Below, piece after piece: positions 26,441 to 35,130 of a stretch of DNA of 47,999 nucleotides (positions are counted from its first letter, which is position 1; each line of letters opens with the position of its first letter). A program made the translations under genes and the position numbers. The DNA is from Stutzerimonas stutzeri (GTDB taxonomy: Bacteria; Pseudomonadota; Gammaproteobacteria; Pseudomonadales; Pseudomonadaceae): assembly GCF_013522825.1 (NCBI RefSeq), contig NZ_JAAMQZ010000035.1, forward strand, positions 1 to 47,999, read 5' to 3'. The notes beneath the pieces were generated by a model. That model was not told the DNA's origin. It saw nothing but the letters and a program-made list of their open reading frames with translations, and searched no databases.

Positions 26441-26630
26441 CAGCCACCCGCCCCTCCTCCCCAAGCCACCGCAATAGCCCTCCGATCAGCGGCTGTCCGT
26501 CGGGGAACTAACCCGAGCCCCCCACAATCATAAGCCCGTGCCGGCAATGCCAGACGCACCTCGGCAGGCAGTCGCGCGTCCACATGGAACAAGAAGAACC
26601 CACCCTTCTCAACGATTCAGGAGATACACC

Positions 26631-28076
26631 ATGATTCCGGTCATCCTCTCTGGCGGCAGCGGCTCTCGGCTCTGGCCACTTTCACGCAAGCTGTTTCCCA
26701 AGCAGTTTCTTGCCCTGACCAGTGAGCAGACCCTGTTCCAGCAGACCATTGAGCGACTGGCCTTCGAAGGCATGCAACCGCCGCTGCTGGTATGCAACAA
26801 GGAACACCGCTTTATCGTCAAGGAGCAACTGGCCGCCCGCAAGCTGAGCATCCAGAGCCTTCTCCTCGAGCCCTTCGGTCGCAACACCGCACCGGCCATT
26901 GCCCTCGCGGCGATGAAGCTGGTCGAGGATGGTCGTGACGAACTGCTGCTGGTCCTGCCGGCGGACCATGTCATCAAGGACCAGAAAGCCTTTCAGCGCT
27001 CCCTTGCGCTGGCCACCAACGCGGCGGAGAACGGCGAAATGGTGCTGTTCGGCATCCCGGCGACCAGCCCGGAAACCGGCTACGGCTACATCAAGTGTGA
27101 CCTTGCCGAGCGCAACGGGCTGCCCGAAGGCATCAGCCGCGTCACCCGTTTCGTGGAAAAGCCGGACGAAACCAGCGCACAGCAATATGTCGATTCGGGC
27201 GATTACTACTGGAACAGCGGCATGTTTCTGTTCCGCGCCAGCGTTTTCCTCGAAGAGCTGAAAAAGCACGATCCGGACATCTATGACACTTGCAAGCTCG
27301 CGCTCGAACGTAGCGTCCATGACGGTGACGAAGTACTGATCGACTCTGCGACCTTCGCCTGCTGCCCGGACAATTCCATCGACTACGCCGTGATGGAGAA
27401 AACCGAACTGGCCTGCGTGGTGCCCATGTCCGCCGAGTGGAGCGATGTCGGCTCATGGTCCTCGATCTGGGAGGTTCTGGAGAAAGATGCCAACGGCAAC
27501 GTCATCAAGGGCGACGTGATTGCCGAGGACAGCCGCAACTGCCTGGTGCATGGCAACGGCAAGCTGGTGACCGTGCTGGGCCTGGACGACATCGTCGTGG
27601 TGGAGACCAAGGACGCCATGATGGTCGCCCACAAGGACAAGGTACAGGACGTCAAGAAACTGGTCTCCAAACTGGACGGGCAAAACCGCACCGAGACCCG
27701 CAACCACTGCGCCGTCTACCGGCCTTGGGGCTGGTACGACTCCGTCGACATGGGAGGCCGCTTCCAGGTCAAGCGCATCTGCGTCAACCCCGGCGCCGCG
27801 CTGTCGCTGCAAATGCATCACCACCGTGCCGAACACTGGATTGTGGTATCCGGCACCGCCCAGGTAACCTGCAACGACAAGACCTTCCTGCTCACCGAGA
27901 ACCAGTCGACCTACATTCCGGTGACCTCCATTCACCGCCTCGCCAATCCGGGCAAGATTCCTCTGGAAATCATCGAGGTACAGTCGGGAAGCTATCTGGG
28001 CGAAGACGACATCGAGCGGCTGGAAGATGTCTATGGCCGCGCTCAGGAAGACAAGGCAAAACAGTCCGTGCGCTGA
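26631..28076 (+). CDS. Mannose-1-phosphate guanylyltransferase / mannose-6-phosphate isomerase (AlgA/ManC type)
   Basis: The 481-residue bifunctional enzyme makes GDP-mannose. The N-terminal nucleotidyltransferase (about 1-340) starts MIPVILSGGSGSRLWPLSRK and has VTRFVEKPDE; the C-terminal type II isomerase cupin (about 370-475) has LSLQMHHHRAEHWIVVSGTA. The length equals that of P. aeruginosa AlgA and the sequence is very similar to it. Because it stands alone between yaaA and a small gene, away from any alginate operon, ManC, WbpW or PslB-like naming is equally possible. An AGGAGA site precedes the ATG, and a terminator follows. Confidence 0.93.
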   Translation: MIPVILSGGSGSRLWPLSRKLFPKQFLALTSEQTLFQQTIERLAFEGMQPPLLVCNKEHRFIVKEQLAARKLSIQSLLLEPFGRNTAPAIALAAMKLVEDGRDELLLVLPADHVIKDQKAFQRSLALATNAAENGEMVLFGIPATSPETGYGYIKCDLAERNGLPEGISRVTRFVEKPDETSAQQYVDSGDYYWNSGMFLFRASVFLEELKKHDPDIYDTCKLALERSVHDGDEVLIDSATFACCPDNSIDYAVMEKTELACVVPMSAEWSDVGSWSSIWEVLEKDANGNVIKGDVIAEDSRNCLVHGNGKLVTVLGLDDIVVVETKDAMMVAHKDKVQDVKKLVSKLDGQNRTETRNHCAVYRPWGWYDSVDMGGRFQVKRICVNPGAALSLQMHHHRAEHWIVVSGTAQVTCNDKTFLLTENQSTYIPVTSIHRLANPGKIPLEIIEVQSGSYLGEDDIERLEDVYGRAQEDKAKQSVR

Positions 28077-28091
28077 TGGCGCACCCCCCTG

Positions 28092-28123
28092 AAAAAGAAC
28101 CGCGCCTGAAGGTGCGGTTTTTC
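28092..28123 (+). terminator. Rho-independent terminator of the AlgA/ManC gene
   Basis: AACCGCGCC pairs with GGTGCGGTT around a TGAA loop and is followed by a T run (ends near 28122). It begins 22 bases past the stop codon, and the A run on its left would allow action on both strands. Confidence 0.92.
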
Positions 28124-28192
28124 ATTTGGGCGAGGCAAGGAAAGCCATTACGCGACGCAACACAATTATTGGTATTTTTTCAGGCAGTTGGC

Positions 28193-28222
28193 TTGCAATA
28201 GCGGCGATCACCCTCATTAAAT
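28193..28222 (+). promoter_or_regulatory. Candidate promoter for the 69-residue protein gene
   Basis: TTGCAA (28193-28198) and TTAAAT (28217-28222) are 18 bases apart within an AT-rich stretch, about 100 bases before the GTG start. Fit to sigma-70 consensus is fair only. Confidence 0.35.
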
Positions 28223-28320
28223 AGAAGGCATCTGAAAAGCAGCCTGCCCTCGAATGCAGGTGCAAAGCAGCTGTTTTTATCTACTTGCACTGCCGCAACA
28301 TCACCGGGAAAAATCATTAC

Positions 28321-28530
28321 GTGACAAAAGAGCAACTACGCGCCGAACTGGAACGCCAGGCTAGCCGCTTCCAGAACATATATGGCGGAGAAATAACCAC
28401 TTACGCAGCCCAACCCGATCCCGAACGCAAACCCTGGCGCAAGAAGCCGACCGTTCACGATCAGGTATTCGAAGCGGAGCTGCAGAAGATGGAAAAGGAA
28501 CTGTCTCAACAGACATCCCAGAACGATTGA
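28321..28530 (+). CDS. Small conserved-looking charged protein, 69 residues
   Basis: The product starts VTKEQLRAELERQASRFQNI (GTG start) and is strongly charged, with a helical N-terminus, the tract YGGEITTYAAQPDPERKPWR and a lysine/glutamate-rich C-terminal helix. An in-frame TTG 36 bases earlier is possible but adds an unconvincing MHCRNITGKNHY. I do not recognise a named family. The gene is bounded by the terminator of the AlgA gene and by the convergent HerA-like gene 8 bases away, so it is a one-gene unit. The AT-rich leader is unlike its neighbours. Confidence 0.75.
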   Translation: MTKEQLRAELERQASRFQNIYGGEITTYAAQPDPERKPWRKKPTVHDQVFEAELQKMEKELSQQTSQND

Positions 28531-28538
28531 GTTGACCG

Positions 28539-29999
28539 CTAGCGTTTACCGCCCAGCAACGACCCCATCAAGCCACGCGCCAACTGCCTGCCGAGCTGAC
28601 TCGCAGCCTGGCGTATGGCGCTCTTGAATGCCCGACTGGCCAGATCACCGAGCATATCGCTCTCTTTGCTGTTCGCCTTCGGCGTCTTCGCCGCTTCGGA
28701 CTCGGCCGCCTGCCTGGCGCGCTCCAGCAGAATCTCGTAGGCCGACTCGCGGTCGATGGCCTTGTCGTAACGTCCCCGCAACGCGGAACGGACGATCAGC
28801 TCACGCCGAGCCTGCTCATCAATCGGGCCCACTTGCGATTGCGGCGGCGCTATCGCCACACGCTGCACCATGGCCGGCGTGCCGTTGTCTTCCAGGCCAC
28901 CCACCAGCGCCTCGCCGATACCCAGATCAACCAGGGTTTCCAACGTGGGGAAGTCAGGATTGGCCCGAAAACCCTCCGCCACCGCACGCAGCGCCTTCTG
29001 CTCCCTGACCGTATAGGCCCGCAGGCCATGCTGAATCCGCAACCCCAGCTGGGCCAGGACTTCGTCCGGCAGATCCGAGGGTGACTGGGTAACGAAATAG
29101 ACGCCAACGCCCTTGGAACGAATCAGCCGCACAACCTGTATCAGCCGCTCCTGCAAGGCGCGCGGCGTACCGCGAAACAGCAGATGAGCTTCGTCGAAAA
29201 ACAGCGCCAGCAGCGGACGATCCGCATCACCACGCTCGGGCAGTTGCTCGAACAGCTCGGCCAGCAACCAGAGCAGGAAGGTCGCATAGACCTTGGGCGC
29301 CTGATGCACCAGTTGACTGGCATCGAGCAGGTGAATCTGCCCGCGCTCGCCATGTTTCTGCAGCAGGTCCTCGATGGCCAGTGCCGGCTCGCCGAACAGG
29401 GCTTCGGCACCCTGTTGCTCCAGCGTCGCCAACCGCCGCAACAGCGCCTGGGCCGACGCACCGGTCAGCAACGCGGCATCCTCACCCAGCACTTCGGGAT
29501 TCTGCCGCAGGTGATTGAGCAGCGCCTTCAGGTCCTTGATGTCCAGCAGCAGGAGCGCATCGCGATCGGCAATCTTGAACGCCGCATAGAGCGCCGCCTG
29601 CTGGCTGTCGGTCAATTCCAGCAGGTTGCCCAGCAGCAGCGGCCCCATTTCGGTCAGTGTCGTGCGCAAGGGGTGCCCGCTCTGCCCCTGCACATCCCAT
29701 AGCGTCAGCGGGCAGGCCCGCGGCTGATAGTCGAGCCAGGGCATGCTGGCGATACGCTCGGCAATCTTGCCCTTCGGCGCGGCTGGAGCGCCCAGACCGC
29801 ACAGGTCGCCCTTGATATCCACAGCGAACACCGCAACGCCGGCATCGCTGAATTGCTCGGCAAGGCGCTGCAAGGTAACCGTCTTGCCCGTGCCTGTAGC
29901 ACCGGCAATCAGCCCATGGCGATTGGCCAGGCGCAATGAGTGAGTATTGGCGGCGCCCGTAGCGTCCGCACCCAACACCAGGCAATCGCTGTATGACAT
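28539..29999 (-). CDS. HerA/VirB4-like ATPase of the DUF853 family
   Basis: The 486-residue protein is a single P-loop ATPase of the HerA-FtsK class. Walker A is LIAGATGTGKTVTLQRLAEQ near residue 30, Walker B is LLALFFDEAHLLFRG near residue 275, followed by RLIRSKGVGVYFVTQSPSDL. The last ~70 residues are basic and alanine-rich and end in glycines. Family members (YjgR in E. coli) are widespread and uncharacterised; DNA pumping is inferred only from fold. The ATG at 29999 is favoured over an upstream in-frame start. Neighbours give no functional clue. Confidence 0.9.
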   Translation of the reverse strand: MSYSDCLVLGADATGAANTHSLRLANRHGLIAGATGTGKTVTLQRLAEQFSDAGVAVFAVDIKGDLCGLGAPAAPKGKIAERIASMPWLDYQPRACPLTLWDVQGQSGHPLRTTLTEMGPLLLGNLLELTDSQQAALYAAFKIADRDALLLLDIKDLKALLNHLRQNPEVLGEDAALLTGASAQALLRRLATLEQQGAEALFGEPALAIEDLLQKHGERGQIHLLDASQLVHQAPKVYATFLLWLLAELFEQLPERGDADRPLLALFFDEAHLLFRGTPRALQERLIQVVRLIRSKGVGVYFVTQSPSDLPDEVLAQLGLRIQHGLRAYTVREQKALRAVAEGFRANPDFPTLETLVDLGIGEALVGGLEDNGTPAMVQRVAIAPPQSQVGPIDEQARRELIVRSALRGRYDKAIDRESAYEILLERARQAAESEAAKTPKANSKESDMLGDLASRAFKSAIRQAASQLGRQLARGLMGSLLGGKR

Positions 30000-30084
30000 T
30001 CGGCCTCCGATATGGCAGCGGCGAATCGGCTGGCAGGCCAACCGGTTTTACCAATGGATCTACCCTACCTCGTCCGTGCGCGGC

Positions 30085-30936
30085 TCAGTTGAAAACCATC
30101 GTCTTGTTGCTGTGAACCAGCACACGGTCCTGCAAGTGATAGCGCAGACCGCGAGAGAGCACCATTTTTTCCACATCCTTGCCCAGACGCACCATGTCTT
30201 CGATGCTGTCACGGTGGCTGACGCGCACCACGTCCTGCTCGATGATGGGACCGGCATCGAGCTCTTCGGTGACGTAGTGGCAGGTCGCACCAATCAGCTT
30301 CACGCCCCGCATCGACGCCTGATGATAGGGCTTGGCGCCGACGAATGACGGCAGGAAGCTGTGATGGATATTGATCACGCGCTGGGCAAACTCTTCGCAG
30401 AGCTCGGACGGCAGAATCTGCATATAACGCGCCAGCACGATGACATCGGCACGGTGCTCGCGAACCAGGCGCGATACCTCGGCAAAGGCCTCATCCTTGC
30501 GGCCCGGCTCGACCGGCACATGGAAATAGGGAATGCCATGCCATTCGACCATGCTGCGCAGGTCGTCGTGATTGGAGATCACGCAGGGAATATCGCAATC
30601 CAGCTCGCCACTGTGCCAGCGGTGCAGCAGATCGGCCAGGCAGTGAGACTCCCGGCTGGCCATCAACACCACGCGCTTGCGCTCCTGCGAGTCGGTGATG
30701 CGCCACTCCATGGAGAACTGTCGGGCAATGGGCGCGAACGCCTGACGAAAGCCCTCCAGATCGAAGGGCAGCGAATCCGCGCGGATTTCATGGCGCATGA
30801 AGAACCAACCACTCTGATGATCGGAGTGGTGATTGGCTTCGGTGATCCAGCCATTGTAGGTCGCCAGAAAATTACTGACCTTGGCAACGATACCGACACC
30901 ATCGGGGCAGGCAATGACCAGCCTGAATGTGCGCAT
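30085..30936 (-). CDS. purU: Formyltetrahydrofolate deformylase
   Basis: The 283-residue enzyme hydrolyses 10-formyl-THF to THF and formate, balancing one-carbon pools and supplying formate to PurT (encoded at 6145-7329). An N-terminal ACT domain (MRTFRLVIACPDGVGIVAKV) is followed by a formyltransferase-like domain with VINIHHSFLPSFVGAKPYHQ and GATCHYVTEELDAGPIIEQD. The ATG at 30936 is the family start; the upstream extension is rejected. It is separate from the HerA-like gene by 85 bases. Confidence 0.95.
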   Translation of the reverse strand: MRTFRLVIACPDGVGIVAKVSNFLATYNGWITEANHHSDHQSGWFFMRHEIRADSLPFDLEGFRQAFAPIARQFSMEWRITDSQERKRVVLMASRESHCLADLLHRWHSGELDCDIPCVISNHDDLRSMVEWHGIPYFHVPVEPGRKDEAFAEVSRLVREHRADVIVLARYMQILPSELCEEFAQRVINIHHSFLPSFVGAKPYHQASMRGVKLIGATCHYVTEELDAGPIIEQDVVRVSHRDSIEDMVRLGKDVEKMVLSRGLRYHLQDRVLVHSNKTMVFN

Positions 30937-31340
30937 TGAAGATAACTCCGGCTTGCAAAAAAGACGCGGCATTCTATCCCAGCGGATAAAAGCACAACCA
31001 GTTGATTGAAAGAACGAGCTGCCCATTCGAGGCAGCGCAAGCATGCCTGCGGACAGACAGCACGCCGGCCTATCCCCTGCAGCGCCTGAACTGCAACAGC
31101 CTCATGCAAGCGGCCAGGCGAAGAGTGCCGGAGGCGCCGATCATCATGCCGCGGCTTTATTGCCCCTGCCTGACAAGATGCGCATGCGTGCCGATGAAAA
31201 ACTGAGGGAGTTATCCGGATCACAAACAGCGGCAATTAATAAAAAATGCTCATTCTTTCAATCCCTACTATATTTACTTGTGCATTGCAGCTGTCTATGA
31301 TTACCAACACTTGCGTTCAAACCTATACCAAGGAAGTGAC
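30937..31340. other. 404-base divergent gap between purU and mvaT
   Basis: The right third is AT-rich and holds a good candidate promoter for mvaT (31273-31301). The left part near purU is less structured; I see no operator, repeat or convincing small gene there. AT-richness upstream of an H-NS-family gene fits possible self-binding, but this is an inference. Confidence 0.6.
31273..31301 (+). promoter_or_regulatory. mvaT: Candidate sigma-70 promoter of mvaT
   Basis: TTTACT (31273-31278) and TATGAT (31296-31301) are separated by 17 bases, about 40 bases before the mvaT ATG. Four of six -35 and five of six -10 positions match consensus. Confidence 0.5.
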
Positions 31341-31718
31341 ATGTCGCTGATCAATGAATACCGCGCCACCGAAGAAGCCATCAAGGAACTTCAGGAACGC
31401 CTGAAGTCTCTTTCCGCAGACGACAAGCTGAAAAAGGAGCTGGAGTTCGAAGGCAAACTGCGCGAACTCATGGGCGAATATCAGAAGTCGCTGCGAGACA
31501 TTATCGCCCTGCTTGATCCGGATGCTCGTAACATCAAGACACAACGCATGAGCCGCGCACCGGCAACGGCCAAGCGTGCTCGTCGCGTCAAGCAATACAA
31601 GAATCCGCACAATGGTGATGTGATTGAAACCAAAGGCGGCAATCACAAGACACTGAAAGAATGGAAAGCAAAATGGGGCTCTGCGGAAGTTGAAGGCTGG
31701 GCCACTCTGCTCGACTGA
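31341..31718 (+). CDS. mvaT: H-NS-family xenogeneic silencer MvaT
   Basis: The 125-residue nucleoid protein starts MSLINEYRATEEAIKELQER. It has an N-terminal coiled-coil oligomerisation region (about 1-60), a basic linker (RAPATAKRARRVKQYKN) and a C-terminal DNA-binding domain with NPHNGDVIETKGGNHKTLKE, which includes the Gly-Asn of the AT-pincer. MvaT coats AT-rich foreign DNA and represses it together with its paralogue MvaU in Pseudomonas. An AAGGAAG site precedes the ATG. It is a single-gene unit with its own promoter and a strong terminator. Confidence 0.96.
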   Translation: MSLINEYRATEEAIKELQERLKSLSADDKLKKELEFEGKLRELMGEYQKSLRDIIALLDPDARNIKTQRMSRAPATAKRARRVKQYKNPHNGDVIETKGGNHKTLKEWKAKWGSAEVEGWATLLD

Positions 31719-31735
31719 TTCTTCCCGCATCACCC

Positions 31736-31778
31736 AAAGCCATCTGGCGCAGCACTTGGCGCCAGATGGCTTTTTTTG
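31736..31778 (+). terminator. mvaT: Rho-independent terminator of mvaT
   Basis: A long perfect stem (AAAGCCATCTGGCGC with GCGCCAGATGGCTTT) with an eight-base loop and a seven-T run lies 17 bases past the mvaT stop. It is convergent with sbcB and could also stop that transcript. Confidence 0.96.
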
Positions 31779-31846
31779 TTTCCGCTTTTGTGGGTTTCAG
31801 TCCATCAGGGTGCTGAAAACGCAGGCGATGGCAACGCAAGGATTTT

Positions 31847-33271
31847 TCAGCGGCTTGGCATATAGCACTCACGCAACCCTTGCGCATGCTCCGCCCACTG
31901 GCGCAGCAACTCGGCCTGGGCGGGGCTTGCCGTCGCCATTATTTCCTGCAGGCTTCTGTCGAACTGCTCCAGCGTATTGGGAGCCCCGTATTGAGGATCG
32001 CTCAGACGTTGCCTGCAAAACGTCTGCCACTGCTCTTTTTCCGCTACCGACAGGCACTCAGGAAAATTGCGCGCGCGATATCGGGTATAGAGTTCCGGCA
32101 GGCGCTCATCATCAAAGGCAAACATCTCCTGCGAAGACGCCAGGTTTCGAACCTGATCACAGAGCCTGCGATCCCGTTCGCCGAGAAAGCCATCATAAAG
32201 TTGCTGCTCCGGATCTGTCGTTTCCTCAAACGCTTCCTGCTGATAGATGATAGCCAGCTTTTCACGCCACTGCGCCTGTTGTCCCTGAAGTTCACTGGCT
32301 CTGGACTGGCAAGACTGCATATCCAGCCCCAGTCGTTCGATATCCGCTGCACGCAAGACCTTGATCGGTGCAAGTACCGGGCAGCGATTGACCTGCACAA
32401 GTTTCAGCGGAACCGGAAGTTTTCCATCCAGATCTTCCCGGCGCGTATATAGCCGCTCACGCAACTCCTCGGCAGATGCTTGCAACAGGGGCGAGCAGTC
32501 GGCATTCAAATCGCACACGATCAGTGCATTACGATTGCGCGGATGCCAGGCCAGCGGCAATACCACCGACAGATAATGACGGGCCGCCGAGAAGCGCCCG
32601 GAAACATGTACCAGCGGTTTCAGCAATTCGATCTGCTCGATTACCGCGTTCTTGCGACGCAACCGGTAGAGATAGTCATAGAGCTTGGGTTGTCGCTCGC
32701 GTATCAACCGGGCCAGAGCGATGGTGGCCCGCACATCGGACAAGGCATCGTGCGCCTGCAGGTGCTCCAGCCCATTGGCTTGACTCAGGCACTCCAGTTT
32801 GAGGGTCACGCGCCCTTCTTCCTGCGGCCAGACCAACCCCTCCGGGCGCAGCGCATAGGCGGTGCGCACCAGATCGATCAGGTCCCAACGGCTGTTGCCG
32901 CCCTGCCATTCCCGCGCATAGGGATCATGGAAGTTGCGGTACAAGCTATGCCGCAGCACTTCATCATCGAAACGCAGGCTGTTGTAGCCAGCTCCACAGG
33001 TGCCCGGCTGTGCCAGTTCGCGGTGCAGTCGCTCGATGAACTCCGCCTCGCACAGTCCCTTCTCGGCCAGGACCGCCGGTGTGATGCCGGTGACCAGGCA
33101 GGCCGCCGGATGCGGCAGAATGTCATCGGCGGGTCGGCAATAGATGTTCAACGGTTCGCCGATTTCCTCCAGCGCCTCGTTGGTGCGAATACCCGCGACC
33201 TGCAAGGGCCGGTCTCGGCGCGTCGAGATGCCGGTTGTTTCGAAGTCGTACCAGAAGATGCTGGATGTCAC
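31847..33271 (-). CDS. sbcB: Exodeoxyribonuclease I
   Basis: The 474-residue 3'-5' single-strand DNA exonuclease acts in recombination and mismatch repair. The DEDDh core is seen in SIFWYDFETTGISTRRDRPL, in GAGYNSLRFDDEVLRHSLYR and in LQAHDALSDVRATIALARLI. The rest matches the SH3-like and C-terminal parts of ExoI, and the length is typical. The start is GTG at 33271, preceded by AAGGA at a good distance; extension upstream gives arginine-rich non-family sequence. It is divergent from the RDD gene. Confidence 0.95.
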   Translation of the reverse strand: MTSSIFWYDFETTGISTRRDRPLQVAGIRTNEALEEIGEPLNIYCRPADDILPHPAACLVTGITPAVLAEKGLCEAEFIERLHRELAQPGTCGAGYNSLRFDDEVLRHSLYRNFHDPYAREWQGGNSRWDLIDLVRTAYALRPEGLVWPQEEGRVTLKLECLSQANGLEHLQAHDALSDVRATIALARLIRERQPKLYDYLYRLRRKNAVIEQIELLKPLVHVSGRFSAARHYLSVVLPLAWHPRNRNALIVCDLNADCSPLLQASAEELRERLYTRREDLDGKLPVPLKLVQVNRCPVLAPIKVLRAADIERLGLDMQSCQSRASELQGQQAQWREKLAIIYQQEAFEETTDPEQQLYDGFLGERDRRLCDQVRNLASSQEMFAFDDERLPELYTRYRARNFPECLSVAEKEQWQTFCRQRLSDPQYGAPNTLEQFDRSLQEIMATASPAQAELLRQWAEHAQGLRECYMPSR

Positions 33272-33442
33272 GGCGGATTCCTTCAGAGAGCAAGTGCGGC
33301 GCATGTATGTCCGTCGCCGCATCGCGGCATTGTGCCCAAAAATGCCTGCAGGTTCTGGTCGAACGCCGCATTCAATGCTTACATGCGCGCTTGCGAACCG
33401 GAACGGGCCCGCATCACGCCATTAGTTCGACGGACACAGTCA

Positions 33443-34150
33443 TTGTCTTCTGCTTCGAATCGCACAGCGCTGCTGGACAACACTCACCGGGTCGAGACGC
33501 CGGAAGGCATCGACCTGCTGCTGCGCCCGGCGGGGCTGGTGCCGCGCGCGCTGGCATTCGCGCTGGACCTGCTGATTCGCGGTGCACTGCTGGTGGTGCT
33601 GGGGCTTGGCCTGAAGCTGCTGGGCCAGTTCGGATTGGGTACCGGCGCGCTGCTGCTGTTTCTCGTGCAGTGGTGGTACATGGTGCTGTTCGAGGTGTTC
33701 AACCAGGGACGGACGCCCGGCAAGCGCTGGCTAGGGCTGAAGGTCGTGCATGACGACGGCACCCCGGTTGACTGGGCCTCCTCGCTGACGCGCAACCTGC
33801 TGCGCTTCGTCGATATCCTGCCGTTCGGTTATTTTCTCGGTGCGCTGTGCTGCCTGTGGAATCCCTCGTTCAAGCGCCTGGGCGATCTTGCCGGCGGTAC
33901 CCTGGTGATCTACGACACGCGAGGCTTTCAGCAGCCGCAGTTGCCGGAAGCCGAGCCGCAGCCAGCACCCTTCGCGCTGGATCTGGAGGAGCAGCGCGCG
34001 CTGATCGCCTTTGCCGAACGCCAGACCACCCTCTCGCCTGAGCGCCGCCAGGAGCTGGCCGCGATCCTCGCGGAGCCGCTGAAGGTCACACCAGAACAGG
34101 CGCAGGCGCGTCTCAACGGCATTGCCCGCAGCCTGGTGGGCTCGGCATGA
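33443..34150 (+). CDS. RDD-family membrane protein, first gene of the MoxR/DUF58 cluster
   Basis: The 235-residue protein has an RDD domain with the diagnostic segments ALAFALDLLIRGALLVVLGL, FNQGRTPGKRWLGLKVVHDD and FKRLGDLAGGTLVIYDTR, and three or four membrane helices. The C-terminal ~80 residues are cytoplasmic and charged. RDD proteins are poorly understood; some relate to ion exchange. The start is uncertain: TTG at 33443 is chosen because homologous sequence begins close to VETPEGIDLLLRPAGLVPRA and no nearer ATG exists in frame. Its TGA overlaps the next ATG as ATGA. Confidence 0.85.
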   Translation: MSSASNRTALLDNTHRVETPEGIDLLLRPAGLVPRALAFALDLLIRGALLVVLGLGLKLLGQFGLGTGALLLFLVQWWYMVLFEVFNQGRTPGKRWLGLKVVHDDGTPVDWASSLTRNLLRFVDILPFGYFLGALCCLWNPSFKRLGDLAGGTLVIYDTRGFQQPQLPEAEPQPAPFALDLEEQRALIAFAERQTTLSPERRQELAAILAEPLKVTPEQAQARLNGIARSLVGSA

Positions 34151-35130
34151 AGCAGAGCCGCTTCGAAGCTCGCCATCAGGCCGAGTGGCATGCCTTCGGC
34201 GACACCCTCGACGCCCTCGAAAAAGGGCGGAAAGGCCCACCCGCCACCATCAGCGACTTTCCGGCAGCCTACCGGCGCCTCTGCCAGCACCTCGCCCTGG
34301 CCCGCTCGCGCGGCTACAGCAGCCATTCGGTCGATTACCTGCAGCAACTGGCCCAGCGCGGACATCAGCAACTGTACCGCCACCGCAGCCCGCTGGGCGG
34401 TCGCCTGCTGGGCTTCATGCTGGGCGGCTTTCCCCGGCTGGTGCGCGAGGAATGGCGACATGTACTGGCCGCCAGCCTATTCTTTTACCTGAGCCTGCTG
34501 GGCATGGCCGCGCTGGTTCTGGCCTTCCCCGAACTGGTATACAGCCTCGTCAGCTCCGACCAGGTCGCGCAGATGGAAGCCATGTATGACCCCGCAGCTC
34601 GCCGCCTGGGCGAATTCGGCACCCGTGGTTCTGGCGAAGACTGGGTGATGTTCGGCTATTACGTGATGAATAACATCGGCATCGCCTTCCAGACTTTCGC
34701 CGGCGGCCTGCTGTTCGGGCTTGGCACCCTGTTCTACCTGCTGTTCAACGGTTTGATGATTGGCGCAATCGCCGGCCACCTCACCGGCATTGGCTACCAC
34801 CAGCCGTTCTGGTCGTTCGTCATCGGCCATGGCGCCTTCGAGCTGACCGCCATCACCCTGGCCGGCGCCGCCGGGCTGAAGCTGGGCGCGGCGCTCATTG
34901 CGCCTGGCCGCCTGGGTCATGGCGAGGCACTGCGGCTGGCGGCGGCCCGCGCGGTGCGGCTGATCGCCGGGGCCACGCTGATGTTGCTGATCGCTGCCTT
35001 CATCGAGGCCTACTGGTCCTCGATGACCTTCACTTCGGCGCCGGTCAAATATGCCGTGGGGGCGCTGTTGTGGCTGCTGGTTGGCCTGTATTTCACCCTG
35101 GGTGGCAGGAGCCGGTATGCATCTGAATGA
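34147..35130 (+). CDS. SpoIIM-like (stage II sporulation protein M family) membrane protein
   Basis: The 327-residue protein has a soluble helical N-terminal part (about 1-100) and then about six membrane helices of the SpoIIM/DUF95 family, including MFGYYVMNNIGIAFQTFAGG and LTGIGYHQPFWSFVIGHGAF with the small-residue run ELTAITLAGAAGLKLG. In Bacillus SpoIIM works in the engulfment complex; in non-sporulating bacteria the family has no set role. The ATG overlaps the RDD stop by four bases and the next gene overlaps by 14, so all are translated together. Confidence 0.87.
   Translation: MKQSRFEARHQAEWHAFGDTLDALEKGRKGPPATISDFPAAYRRLCQHLALARSRGYSSHSVDYLQQLAQRGHQQLYRHRSPLGGRLLGFMLGGFPRLVREEWRHVLAASLFFYLSLLGMAALVLAFPELVYSLVSSDQVAQMEAMYDPAARRLGEFGTRGSGEDWVMFGYYVMNNIGIAFQTFAGGLLFGLGTLFYLLFNGLMIGAIAGHLTGIGYHQPFWSFVIGHGAFELTAITLAGAAGLKLGAALIAPGRLGHGEALRLAAARAVRLIAGATLMLLIAAFIEAYWSSMTFTSAPVKYAVGALLWLLVGLYFTLGGRSRYASE

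Noticed and set aside
33443..33460. Starting the RDD gene far upstream, inside sbcB
   Set aside because: The in-frame extension runs through the antisense of sbcB and gives no RDD-like sequence; family similarity begins just after 33443.
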